A stretch of 64,000 nucleotides of DNA from Bacillus sp. es.036 (GTDB lineage: Bacteria; Bacillota; Bacilli; Bacillales; Guptibacillaceae): NCBI RefSeq assembly GCF_002563635.1, contig NZ_PDIZ01000001.1, forward strand, positions 1,984,001-2,048,000. The letters run 5' to 3'. A program made the position numbers and the translations under genes. The notes beneath the pieces are model-generated. The model was not told where the DNA came from. It saw only the letters and a program-made list of their open reading frames with translations, and searched no databases. Positions 25,104-33,193 of the stretch are shown one piece after another. Each line of letters starts with the position of its first letter. Within the stretch, counting starts at the first letter, position 1.

Positions 25104-26567
25104 TTAACGATCTGGATCTTTTGTATGAAGGACTGTTGGCCTTCGATTTTTAAGAGGCATCGGCGCTCGGAAAATAACATCGCGAAAAGCACGATATGAA
25201 AAAGGAATAAACGGCCACAGGTATGGAATATGAAAAGATTTTGTACGAATAAGAAGGACCATCCAAAGAGTAAAGCCGACAACAAAACCAATGACTCCAA
25301 AGGCAGCTGTTACGACAAGTAATAGTAGTCGAAACAAACGGTTGGCAAGACTCAATTCATAAGACGGCGTTGCAAAGGTACCTAAAGCTGCAAGAGCTAG
25401 ATATAAAATAACCTCATTAATAAATAATCCTACCTCAACAGCTACTTGTCCTATTAATATAGCTGATACAAGACCAAGCGCTGTCGCTAAAGACGTTGGT
25501 GTATGAATTGTTGCCATTCTAAGAATATCAATTCCTATTTCAATAAGTAAAAATTGAACAAATAACGGCAGGGTCCCCCCTTGATCAACGCCAATAAATT
25601 GCATATTCGATCCTAATAACCTTGGATTTGTAGCAAATAAATACCAGAGCGGTAAGATGAAAATTCCGATCCATACAGCAATAAAACGGACAAGCCTCAA
25701 ATAAGCTCCAACAAGCGGTTTTTGTCGATACTCTTCCGCATGCTGCAAGTGATGCCAAAATGTAGTTGGTGTGATGAGCACACTTGGGGATCCATCAACA
25801 TAAATCAAAACGTGACCTTCATAAAGATGAATGGCAGCAGTATCTGGTCGCTCTGTATACCGTACAAGAGGATACGGATTTAAATGCCTACCACAAATAA
25901 ACTCTTCAATTGTTTTTTCACCCATCGGTAAACCATCTGTATCGATATTACTAACCGATTCCTTGATCCTCTTAACAATTTCTGGATCCGCAATATCCTC
26001 AATGTAACTAATACAAATATCTGTTTTAGACCTTCTACCAACCTGCATATATTCCATTCTTAGTGTTTTGTCCCTAACTCTTCTCCTAGTCAATGACGTA
26101 TTAAATACAATTGTTTCAACGAATCCATCTCTAGCCCCTCTCGTTACACGTTCCAAATCTGGCTCTTGTGGTCCACGAACTGGATAGGTTCTTGCATCAA
26201 TCATGATAATTTCGCTTATGCCTTCTACAACAAGAGCCGTTGGACCCGCTAGAACAAGGTCCATGACGACATCAAGGTCGTTCTGTCGATCAATTTCAAC
26301 ATAAGGAATATGAACTTTCATGAGCTTTTCAAGCGGATCTGGATCAAGTTGTTCTGGCTCAAGTCTTGATAATAATTTCATTAAATAATGCAGAATATCA
26401 TCTTTTACAAAACCATCAATTAAGAACATCGCCATTTTCCGACCTGCATAGTCGAGATCAAGTTGAATCACATCAAAGCTTTTACCGACTCCTAATTCTT
26501 TATGAAGAAAATCTATATTTTTTTCAAATGAATGACTAACTGGATGAATAATCTTTTTTTGAGACAT
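25104..26567 (-). CDS. spoVAF: GerA-family germination protein SpoVAF
   Basis: 487 residues of the GerA A-subunit family. The soluble N-terminal half contains GVGKSFDVIQLDL, VKDDILHYLM, TYPVRGPQEPD, DGFVETIVFNTSLTRRRVRD and MQVGRRSKTDI. The membrane half has about four to five helices and ends PMPLKNRRPTVLHTKDPDR. The match to SpoVAF is closer than to GerAA. In B. subtilis it is the last gene of the spoVA operon and helps Ca-dipicolinate release during germination. Here it stands alone, divergent from nothing and with no other spoVA genes nearby. Confidence 0.92.
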   Translation of the reverse strand: MSQKKIIHPVSHSFEKNIDFLHKELGVGKSFDVIQLDLDYAGRKMAMFLIDGFVKDDILHYLMKLLSRLEPEQLDPDPLEKLMKVHIPYVEIDRQNDLDVVMDLVLAGPTALVVEGISEIIMIDARTYPVRGPQEPDLERVTRGARDGFVETIVFNTSLTRRRVRDKTLRMEYMQVGRRSKTDICISYIEDIADPEIVKRIKESVSNIDTDGLPMGEKTIEEFICGRHLNPYPLVRYTERPDTAAIHLYEGHVLIYVDGSPSVLITPTTFWHHLQHAEEYRQKPLVGAYLRLVRFIAVWIGIFILPLWYLFATNPRLLGSNMQFIGVDQGGTLPLFVQFLLIEIGIDILRMATIHTPTSLATALGLVSAILIGQVAVEVGLFINEVILYLALAALGTFATPSYELSLANRLFRLLLLVVTAAFGVIGFVVGFTLWMVLLIRTKSFHIPYLWPFIPFSYRAFRDVIFRAPMPLKNRRPTVLHTKDPDR

Positions 26568-26637
26568 TGGTCCCCCTCCTCGTTTCCATCATTCACCAAT
26601 CTCATTCGTTACATACCTATCAAATAATTGGGCAAAG

Positions 26638-26672
26638 AAATGCCAGCCTTCTCTTTGAGAAGGCTGGCATTT
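26638..26672 (-). terminator. Terminator after M42 peptidase gene
   Basis: A 16-bp perfect stem, aaatgccagccttctc and gagaaggctggcattt, around ttt. The T-tract behind it is short (ttctttg), but the stem is very stable. Confidence 0.82.
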
Positions 26673-26675
26673 ACT

Positions 26676-27725
26676 TCAGTCAATCATCTGTGATAAAAGA
26701 TAGCGATAAATTAAATGAGCTGTATGAAGCATTGAAGCCTCATGGGTGCGCTCATAAGCATGGGAAGCATCAATACCAGGACCAATTAGAGCATGCCGGA
26801 CATCTACACCTGCACGGATAGCTGCCGATGCATCTGAGCCATAGTAAGGATAAATATCTAGCTTGTACTCAATATGGTGTTCTTCTGCAAGGCTGACCAA
26901 ATGCTCTCTAAGGCGATAATGATAAGGACCACTCGAATCTTTCGCGCAAATGGAAACGGTGTATTCATCTGAGGATTGCCCATCACCAAGTGCCCCCATA
27001 TCCACGGCTATGTATTCTACAGTTTCTTCAGGAATATTCGAATTTCCACCGTAACCAATCTCTTCGTTATTAGAAATTAAGAAATGTGTTGTATGAGGAA
27101 GCGTTTTGTTATCTTCTTTTAGTTTTTTTATATTTGCAAGAAGGAGGGCAACGCTTGCTTTATCATCTAAATGTCTGGACTTAATAAACCCACTCTCTGT
27201 TAACTGCACCCGAGGATCAAAAGATGTAAAATCGCCGACCCGTATTCCTAATTTCTTAACGTCTTCAGCGTTAGCAACACGTTCGTCGAGGCGCACCTCC
27301 ATATTTTGTTCGTCTCGCTTGATCTCTCCATTGTTTTTATAAACATGGACAGAGGTTTGGTGTAAAAGTATTGTGCCAGTAAAACGCTTACCATCTCCTG
27401 TAATTATTTCACAGTATTCTCCTTCTATCGCATTAAATCGAAAGCCACCAATTAAAGATAGGCGTAGGCGACCATCACTCTTGATTTCTTTAACCATCGC
27501 GCCTAACGTATCTACGTGAGCTGTTAACATGCGCTGTCGGGACGAATCAGCACCTTCTATCGTAGCAATTAGCCCACCTTTATGATTTCGCTTCGTTTCT
27601 ACACCAAGTTCTTGCATTCTTCCTTCCACCCAACTAATCACTTCATCCGTGTAGCCTGATGGACTAGGAATACTAACTAATTCTTTCGTCGTTTGTAGAA
27701 GCTCTTCTGCATGGAATACTTTCAT
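26676..27725 (-). CDS. M42-family metallo-aminopeptidase
   Basis: 349 residues, a dinuclear zinc/cobalt aminopeptidase of the glutamyl-aminopeptidase/cellulase-M type. Metal ligands are visible in TAHVDTLG, RHLDDKAS, NNEEIGYGG, AVDMGALG and ERTHEAS. Cytoplasmic. The frame opens three codons earlier, but ATG 27725 (MKVFHAEELL) is well spaced from aaagga. Likely clips N-terminal residues of peptides. B. subtilis has several paralogues (YsdC, YtoP, YhfE); YhfE is the closest by feel, not proven. Confidence 0.9.
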   Translation of the reverse strand: MKVFHAEELLQTTKELVSIPSPSGYTDEVISWVEGRMQELGVETKRNHKGGLIATIEGADSSRQRMLTAHVDTLGAMVKEIKSDGRLRLSLIGGFRFNAIEGEYCEIITGDGKRFTGTILLHQTSVHVYKNNGEIKRDEQNMEVRLDERVANAEDVKKLGIRVGDFTSFDPRVQLTESGFIKSRHLDDKASVALLLANIKKLKEDNKTLPHTTHFLISNNEEIGYGGNSNIPEETVEYIAVDMGALGDGQSSDEYTVSICAKDSSGPYHYRLREHLVSLAEEHHIEYKLDIYPYYGSDASAAIRAGVDVRHALIGPGIDASHAYERTHEASMLHTAHLIYRYLLSQMID

Positions 27726-27834
27726 TGCAATCATCCTTTCAAATTAGCTTGTAGTAGGGGGAAAACGATCTTCATATTTTTGTTTTCTATCTCATAACAT
27801 ATGATGACAAGCTTAATGAATCGGAGGGCTCCGG

Positions 27835-28743
27835 ATGATCAAAAGAATTCACTACGTTATCATGCTAGGAATGATTGGTTTTTTTGCGCTCATCCTTGTT
27901 AATACAAGTAGTAATCCTGTCAGGGAATCATTTACGTATTTCCCTCCCGACCCGGACGTTTCATTTGATTCAGCTAGTACATCTCTCACTATTTTAACGC
28001 AGGAAGATGAAGATGAATACACATTGAACTGGAAGACTGAGTCAACTCTTTCGGAAACGGCCTATTTACGTCAAGATTTATCGTTTCTTTATGAAGAGGG
28101 ACGCTTAATCGACTCCATGTCGACCTGGAAAGAGAATACGGCAACCATTCGGCAAAAAAAAGGAATCACGAGTGAAGATAGTGGTCATTATGAAGCCATC
28201 ACTTACCATTATGGCGAAATACACTACCCAAATGATGTGATAAAAAGCGCTCAAAAAATGAGCTACGACCAGCTATACGTGATTGATTCGCCAATGACTC
28301 CTCTAGAATCATTCAAACAAGCTTCAAGTGAAGAAGAAAAAGAATGGCAATACATTCTTGATCATGCTATAGATCAGCAAGCTCAATTGGTTTTCAAATC
28401 TATGGTAGCTGAATATAACTTACATCCTGAAGATTATACGATTTTATCACTCACTTCATTAGATCAATATGAAAACAAAGCACTTCCTGGCTTATCTCAA
28501 AAGCAAACTACTGATGCTATTGGAGGGATATGGGAAGGGTTATATAAGAACTATTTTCTAGGCATCTTGCTCCCTGATAGTTCTACTGAACCACCTATAG
28601 GAAGCACCATTCCAGTCATACTCATTCATAAACAATCCCCTTATCTACTTATCCTATTTCAAACAAAAAGTGGAAAAAACGTTCAATTAATCCAATACCT
28701 TAACGAGCCCTTACTAGAGCGTAAAGATGACTCAACTAACTAA
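27835..28743 (+). CDS. Hypothetical membrane-anchored protein
   Basis: 302 residues with an N-terminal signal anchor (about 5-24, IHYVIMLGMIGFFALILVNT) and a large, acidic extracytoplasmic domain. There is no cysteine lipobox. The start behind ggagggctccgg is secure. I recognise no family. The mature part has acidic stretches (LTQEDEDEYTLNWK) and a hydrophobic beta-like segment near the C-terminus. It stands alone, convergent with the HAD gene. Function unknown. Confidence 0.75.
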   Translation: MIKRIHYVIMLGMIGFFALILVNTSSNPVRESFTYFPPDPDVSFDSASTSLTILTQEDEDEYTLNWKTESTLSETAYLRQDLSFLYEEGRLIDSMSTWKENTATIRQKKGITSEDSGHYEAITYHYGEIHYPNDVIKSAQKMSYDQLYVIDSPMTPLESFKQASSEEEKEWQYILDHAIDQQAQLVFKSMVAEYNLHPEDYTILSLTSLDQYENKALPGLSQKQTTDAIGGIWEGLYKNYFLGILLPDSSTEPPIGSTIPVILIHKQSPYLLILFQTKSGKNVQLIQYLNEPLLERKDDSTN

Positions 28744-28756
28744 AGGAAAGTGTCTG

Positions 28757-29464
28757 CTAATCAAATAAAATCTTCTTTAATTCATCATAAGTAACGATTT
28801 CAGGGACTTGATTGACAAGACTCTGATCAACCTTTTCGTTTCGAGAGTTGAAATAAATCACATCAAAGCCTGCTTCTAATGCAGGTTTAATGTCATGTTC
28901 AAAGGTGTCGCCTATGTATAGATATCGACCGGTACTACCTAAAACGTAGTGAAAGATAGAAGTTTCGGGTTTTTCCAACCCTATAACTTCTGAAATATAG
29001 ATGTTTTCTCGAGGAATCCACTGTAACAGTTGTAACGCCTCAATCTTTGCTGTTTGGGTTTCCTCCTCACCGTTCGTAATGATGCCTAGTTCAATCCCTT
29101 TATTTTTCAGTAATGATAATATAGAATCACTTTCTGGATATAACTCAGCGAAAGAGGCCACTTTGGACTGATATTCTTCTTGAAAATCAATTGCTTCTTG
29201 TTCAGAGCATGTTAAATCAAAAAATTCATTCGTCTTACAAAATCGATTGATCTGATAACGCTCTCTTGACCACTCTCCTTCTTCATAAAATCCCCAAAAT
29301 TTATCACAGTTACATTTGAAAACAGTAAACCATTTATGAACTGGAAGAGATGATTTTTTCTTATATAACATGTTTTCTGCACAATGCAAAATGGTTTTTT
29401 CAAAAGCTTTTTCATGATCGTAAAGAGTATTATCTAAATCAAAATAGATGTGTGTCCATTTCAC
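28757..29464 (-). CDS. HAD-superfamily hydrolase (YjjG/YfnB-like)
   Basis: 235 residues with HAD motif I YFDLDNTLYDHE, motif II GIITNGEE, the motif III lysine in GLEKPETSIF and motif IV YIGDTFEHDI. The cap is helical (C1). Start GTG 29464 lies behind ggaggcgattttt; the longer frame from 29494 would begin before that site. Probable nucleotide or sugar phosphatase, exact substrate unknown. Confidence 0.9.
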   Translation of the reverse strand: MKWTHIYFDLDNTLYDHEKAFEKTILHCAENMLYKKKSSLPVHKWFTVFKCNCDKFWGFYEEGEWSRERYQINRFCKTNEFFDLTCSEQEAIDFQEEYQSKVASFAELYPESDSILSLLKNKGIELGIITNGEEETQTAKIEALQLLQWIPRENIYISEVIGLEKPETSIFHYVLGSTGRYLYIGDTFEHDIKPALEAGFDVIYFNSRNEKVDQSLVNQVPEIVTYDELKKILFD

Positions 29465-29554
29465 AAAAATCGCCTCCAATCTGAGTGGAATCAAATCTTC
29501 ACTTTCTTATCATGCTTCTTATTTTACTCTTTTCTATTTTTAGAAGAAAGGAAA

Positions 29555-29580
29555 AACCTCCACCCTTTGAGGTGGAGGTT
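29555..29580 (-). terminator. Terminator after the 58-residue gene
   Basis: Perfect 10-bp stem aacctccacc/ggtggaggtt followed on the minus strand by tttttcc. The stop codon of the small gene touches it. Confidence 0.9.
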
Positions 29581-29755
29581 ATGATAAAAACGAGTTAAAA
29601 AGTTTGTTACGTATACCAGGGAATTTTAATGAATTGCCCACGATGAAGCGTCTAATTACCGCCACACCTAATAGTCCATTTAATAAACGATAGCGATATT
29701 CATAAATCACCACGACTAAGGATAAAAGAACGAGTACCTTCGTTATTTTCATCAT
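29579..29755 (-). CDS. 58-residue small membrane protein
   Basis: A short gene translated by hand: ATG ATG AAA ... TCA TAA, 58 residues. It has an N-terminal hydrophobic helix (ITKVLVLLSLVVVIYEY) followed by a basic amphipathic part with RRFIVGNSLKFPGIRNK. An excellent caggaggcg site lies 4-7 bases before the start, and a strong terminator follows directly. It lies 64 bases behind nhaC with no clear terminator between them, so it probably shares the T-box transcript. No family recognised with confidence; it may be an accessory subunit of the transporter (inference). Confidence 0.75.
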   Translation of the reverse strand: MMKITKVLVLLSLVVVIYEYRYRLLNGLLGVAVIRRFIVGNSLKFPGIRNKLFNSFLS

Positions 29756-29819
29756 ACGCCTCCTGAAACTGTACTATACCTCTACTGTTTGCAGGTAATG
29801 GCGTTTTTATCCATAGTTC

Positions 29820-31181
29820 CTATCCAAGCTTCTTATTATTCGAGTAACCCAGTATTATTGTAAATAATGGAGATAACCAAAGGAAGATGGCAAATGGAAG
29901 ATAGCTCATTACCGCTACACCTAGCGTATCTGCAAAAAAGGCTCCCGAAACGCCCCAAGGAATTAATGGATTTATTAATGTTCCTGCATCTTCAAGTGTG
30001 CGAGAAAGGTATTTACGATCTACTCCTGCTTTATCATAAAAAGGCTCAAACGTTTGGCCTGGAAGTAAAATTGACAAGTACTGCTCACCCGTTAATAAAT
30101 TCACACCAATGGCTGATGTCGCTGTCGCAGAGATTAAATGTCCTCGCCTGTTTAGCAGCTTTGTTAAACCGCTCATGAGCGATTGAATCATACCCATGGC
30201 TTGAAGTACACCCCCAAGTGCAAGTGCTAATATAATGAGGGACACGCTCCACATCATTGATTGTAGTCCACCTCTATTTATAATTCCATTTACGAGATCA
30301 CTGGACGTTTCACTTGCAAAACCATTTTGCATGGTTCCTATAATCGAGGAGGCTGAATAAACGCCTTGTGTTACCATTGCCACAATAATCCCTGCAAGTA
30401 ATCCAGCAAATAGAGTAACGAGAACCGGCACTCTTTTAACTGCAAGTATAAGCACAAGCAGTGGTGGGACTAACGTCCATAGCGATATATGAAACTCGCT
30501 TTTTAGAACCATCATTGCGTTGTTTAGATCCTCTGGATTAACAGAAGAAGATAAGTTTTTACTCATAATAAAAAAGAAAATAACCGTTACGATAATCGCT
30601 GGAATTGTTGTTCGCATCATGTGTCGAATGTGCGTAAACAAATCTACTTTTGCCACTGCAGGTGCGAAGTTAGTTGTATCAGAAAGAGGAGACATTTTAT
30701 CACCAAAACATGCACCAGAAATAACAGCTCCTGCTGCTAGCGCCGGACTTACCCCCATTGCAGCACCTATACCCATCATCGCAACTCCAATTGTACCTAT
30801 CGTTGTAAAAGAGCTCCCCGTAAAGGTTGATACGATAATGGTAACAATCAACGCACTTATTAAGAACCATTCAGGTTGGATAAATTGAAGTCCACCATAC
30901 AATAATGTTGGCACCGTTCCACTTTGCATCCAGACAGCAATCATCATACCAACGACAAAAAGTATTAAAATCGGTTTTAACCCCGTTGTAATGCTCTCTA
31001 AAAGAGCCTTCTCAATTGCCTCCCACTTCATACCGAGTAAAAGTCCCATTATACCCATACCAACTACGCCCGCAAGGAGAGGAATATGAGGCTCCACCTT
31101 TAACCCAATAATACTAAATAACATCCAACTCATTAGTAAACCAATAACAACAAGCGCAACTGGAAACGAAATTTTTTTCAT
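29820..31181 (-). CDS. nhaC: NhaC-family antiporter/transporter under Tyr T-box control
   Basis: 453 residues with about 11-12 membrane helices. It carries the ion transporter NhaC signatures: SGACFGDKMSPLSDTTNFAPA and the C-terminal DAGTLINPLIPWGVSGAFF. The start ATG 31181 (MKKISFPVALVVIG) lies behind agggagag; the frame opens at 31214. The T-box leader with a UAC specifier means it is induced when charged tRNA-Tyr is low. This points to tyrosine uptake rather than simple sodium/proton exchange, in line with published comparative predictions for the Bacillus YheL/NhaC group. Confidence 0.9.
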   Translation of the reverse strand: MKKISFPVALVVIGLLMSWMLFSIIGLKVEPHIPLLAGVVGMGIMGLLLGMKWEAIEKALLESITTGLKPILILFVVGMMIAVWMQSGTVPTLLYGGLQFIQPEWFLISALIVTIIVSTFTGSSFTTIGTIGVAMMGIGAAMGVSPALAAGAVISGACFGDKMSPLSDTTNFAPAVAKVDLFTHIRHMMRTTIPAIIVTVIFFFIMSKNLSSSVNPEDLNNAMMVLKSEFHISLWTLVPPLLVLILAVKRVPVLVTLFAGLLAGIIVAMVTQGVYSASSIIGTMQNGFASETSSDLVNGIINRGGLQSMMWSVSLIILALALGGVLQAMGMIQSLMSGLTKLLNRRGHLISATATSAIGVNLLTGEQYLSILLPGQTFEPFYDKAGVDRKYLSRTLEDAGTLINPLIPWGVSGAFFADTLGVAVMSYLPFAIFLWLSPLFTIILGYSNNKKLG

Positions 31182-31247
31182 TTTCTTTCTCTCCCTTAAT
31201 CTATGTGTTCTCATCGATTAGTTTTGCTCTATCTGTATTATTCCATT

Positions 31248-31495
31248 AAAAAAAGCCCTTCTTTAATTGAAGGGACGAAGTTCTTCGCGGTACCACCCTT
31301 ATTGACAACGTTAGCTGCCCACTTATACCCCTTTTAACGGCTGGGATGCCGCGTACTAGTTCATCAGATGTAATTTCACTTCTAGACGCTCTGGTTTACA
31401 GCAACCACCAGATCTCTTCTGCTGCTCTTCTAAAGAAGTTACTTTTCTAAATCTTCACTTTTGTACTTTTATGCTTTTGCGCGTTTAAGTAACAT
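31248..31495 (-). promoter_or_regulatory. T-box leader, predicted tyrosine-specific
   Basis: The minus strand shows Stem I with the distal loop ctggtggttgctgtaaaccag, a specifier segment tgaaatTACatctgatgaac (UAC at 31372-31370), the T-box core aagggtggtaccgcg (31300-31286) and a terminator cccttc/gaaggg followed by ctttttttt (31256-31274). In known leaders the codon sits in the same gaaa..XXX..a context, so UAC, tyrosine, is the natural reading. Uncharged tRNA-Tyr should stabilise the antiterminator. Confidence 0.93.
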
Positions 31496-31501
31496 CGTTA
31501 T

Positions 31502-31529
31502 TTTATACTTGAATCCATCCTCCTGTCAA
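31502..31529 (-). promoter_or_regulatory. Strong SigA promoter of the T-box operon
   Basis: Perfect -35 TTGACA (31524-31529) and TATAAA (31502-31507) on the minus strand with a 16-base spacer; start expected near 31495. Confidence 0.85.
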
Positions 31530-31551
31530 GAAAATGACGGATGTAAAAAAG

Positions 31552-31578
31552 CACCAGCCATGCGACTGATGTTTTTTT
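31552..31578 (-). terminator. Terminator after moeB
   Basis: Minus-strand stem catcag/ctggtg (with G-U pairing) flanked by an A-run and followed by ctttttt. It separates moeB from the T-box promoter. Confidence 0.75.
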
Positions 31579-32596
31579 ACATTCCAATATACCTTGCATA
31601 AAGTGCTTTTGCTCTTCCGCTATCTTCTGTTCCTTGAACAAGCACCCGACCGTCTGGAAATAATACAAGCCTCTCCCCTTCTTCCAGCTGAGCTTTAAGT
31701 AGGAAAGGTGTTTTCTTTACTTTTGTCGTTTTTTCAAGTTTTTCTGCCCATTCTTTTAGATCAAAATGACTTTCAAGCTGAATCTGAATCGTTTCTCTCC
31801 CACATAAAGAGGTAATATCCTGCATTACTCCTGTCTTTAAAGAAGGGTACTCGTTCGTTTGACAAGTTGGACAATCTTTCTTTGGAGAAGAAAACTTCAT
31901 AGCATAACTGTGATTCTGCCAAATATCCATGGTCATTAGGCTACGATGAAGCTTTTCATGATCTCCAGCTATATATTTCATAATTTCTGTCACTTGATAC
32001 GATGCGATAATATCTACGATCGGAGAGATAACACCAATCGTATCACACGTTTCACCTGTCGTTCCTTCTCCTCCCTGAATAAAGCACCGTAGGCAAGGAG
32101 TTTCATCTGGGACAAATAGAGCTGTCATCCCCCTCGAACTAACAGCACCACCATAAACAAATGGAATTTTATTTTTAAAACAAGCATCATTTAGAAGAAA
32201 TCGCGTAGAAAAGTTATCCGTACCGTCCATTACAAAATCCATACTTTCAATAAATTCGGTAATGTTACTTGGGTTTACGTCGGCTGTAATGGCTTCGATT
32301 TCAACAGCGGAATTCATTTTTTTTAATTTATTTTTTGCCGCAACTGTTTTAGGTAATGCCGCTGCAACATCCTCTTCGTCAAATAACATCTGTCTTTGAA
32401 GGTTGCTTTTTTCTACATAATCTCGATCGACTATTCTTATGTAGCCGAAGCCTGCTCGAACAAGATGATTCGCTATAGAAGTCCCGAGCGCCCCCATTCC
32501 GACAATAAGAGCTCGCGACTGACTGAATTTCTTTTGCCCAACTTCGCCGATAGGAGAAAAAAGCATTTGTCTAGAATATCTTTTGAAGTGATCCAT
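31577..32596 (-). CDS. moeB: MoeB/ThiF-family sulfur-carrier adenylyltransferase
   Basis: E1-like enzyme that adenylates the C-terminal Gly-Gly of MoaD or ThiS. 339 residues. The ATP motif is LIVGMGALGTSIANHL. Also visible are DRDYVEKSNLQRQMLF, MDGTDNFSTRFLLND and zinc Cys pairs in ETPCLRC and CPTCQTNE. The C-terminal VLFPDGRVLVQGTEDSG region matches Bacillus ThiF/MoeB. The start directly follows mobA with no gap, which favours MoeB as in the B. subtilis mobA-moeB pair. Because the thi operon here lacks thiF, it may serve both pathways (inference). Confidence 0.9.
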   Translation of the reverse strand: MDHFKRYSRQMLFSPIGEVGQKKFSQSRALIVGMGALGTSIANHLVRAGFGYIRIVDRDYVEKSNLQRQMLFDEEDVAAALPKTVAAKNKLKKMNSAVEIEAITADVNPSNITEFIESMDFVMDGTDNFSTRFLLNDACFKNKIPFVYGGAVSSRGMTALFVPDETPCLRCFIQGGEGTTGETCDTIGVISPIVDIIASYQVTEIMKYIAGDHEKLHRSLMTMDIWQNHSYAMKFSSPKKDCPTCQTNEYPSLKTGVMQDITSLCGRETIQIQLESHFDLKEWAEKLEKTTKVKKTPFLLKAQLEEGERLVLFPDGRVLVQGTEDSGRAKALYARYIGM

Positions 32597-33193
32597 TTAA
32601 TCTATCTCCTTTTGAACAAGTTTAAATTCTTCACGTGTATTTACATTTAAAAATTGTCTTTCTCGATTTTCAACTTCTACAAAATGGACATCAATTGATT
32701 GGAGAAGATCATTCATTCTTCTTTTCCCTGATATGAGTAGCTCTTCGATAACAGGCTGACATGAAGAATGGTAAAGAGCACAAAGAGGCTGGCGCCTTCC
32801 TGAACTGACAGGTATAATTGCCATTGCATCGCGATGCATTAATCGCTCTTCTATTAAAAGCGAAAATAAACCATCTGTTACAAACGGCATATCGCAAGCT
32901 ACAGTAAGATAATAATCCCCATTCGATTGATTTATCCCAGAATAGATCCCTGCTAACGGACCCATCCCCTCGAAAGCTTCCTCATCTTTTATTACTCTTA
33001 TATTTTCAGTTACCTGCATGTTAAACTGCTTTAATAAATTCATTTTGGTTACGATCATGGCTTCATCTACTACAGGATGAAGCTGATTTAACACCACTTG
33101 ATAAAATGGTTTGTCATAATAAGTAGCAAATGCTTTTGGAGACCCAAATCTTCGAGACTCCCCTCCTGCTAGCAATAAACCAGTTATTTTCAT
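32597..33193 (-). CDS. mobA: Molybdenum cofactor guanylyltransferase
   Basis: Transfers GMP from GTP to molybdopterin to form MGD. 198 residues. The nucleotidyltransferase motif LLAGGESRRFGSPKAF lies at the N-terminus, then GMGPLAGIYSG and VACDMPFV with the metal-binding Asp. It overlaps the DUF92 gene by 4 bases and runs straight into moeB, so it is translationally coupled. No moeA, mobB, moaD or moaE lie nearby. Confidence 0.93.
   Translation of the reverse strand: MKITGLLLAGGESRRFGSPKAFATYYDKPFYQVVLNQLHPVVDEAMIVTKMNLLKQFNMQVTENIRVIKDEEAFEGMGPLAGIYSGINQSNGDYYLTVACDMPFVTDGLFSLLIEERLMHRDAMAIIPVSSGRRQPLCALYHSSCQPVIEELLISGKRRMNDLLQSIDVHFVEVENRERQFLNVNTREEFKLVQKEID

Noticed and set aside
26567-26821. 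Plus-strand 84-codon frame
   Set aside because: It crosses the spoVAF start and the terminator of the M42 gene and then runs antisense in the peptidase gene; no family.
31248-31495. Initial thought that the leader might be another T-box specificity (for example Thr or Leu)
   Set aside because: Aligned on the conserved gaaa context and the following a, the specifier triplet is UAC. No ACN or CUN fits that position.
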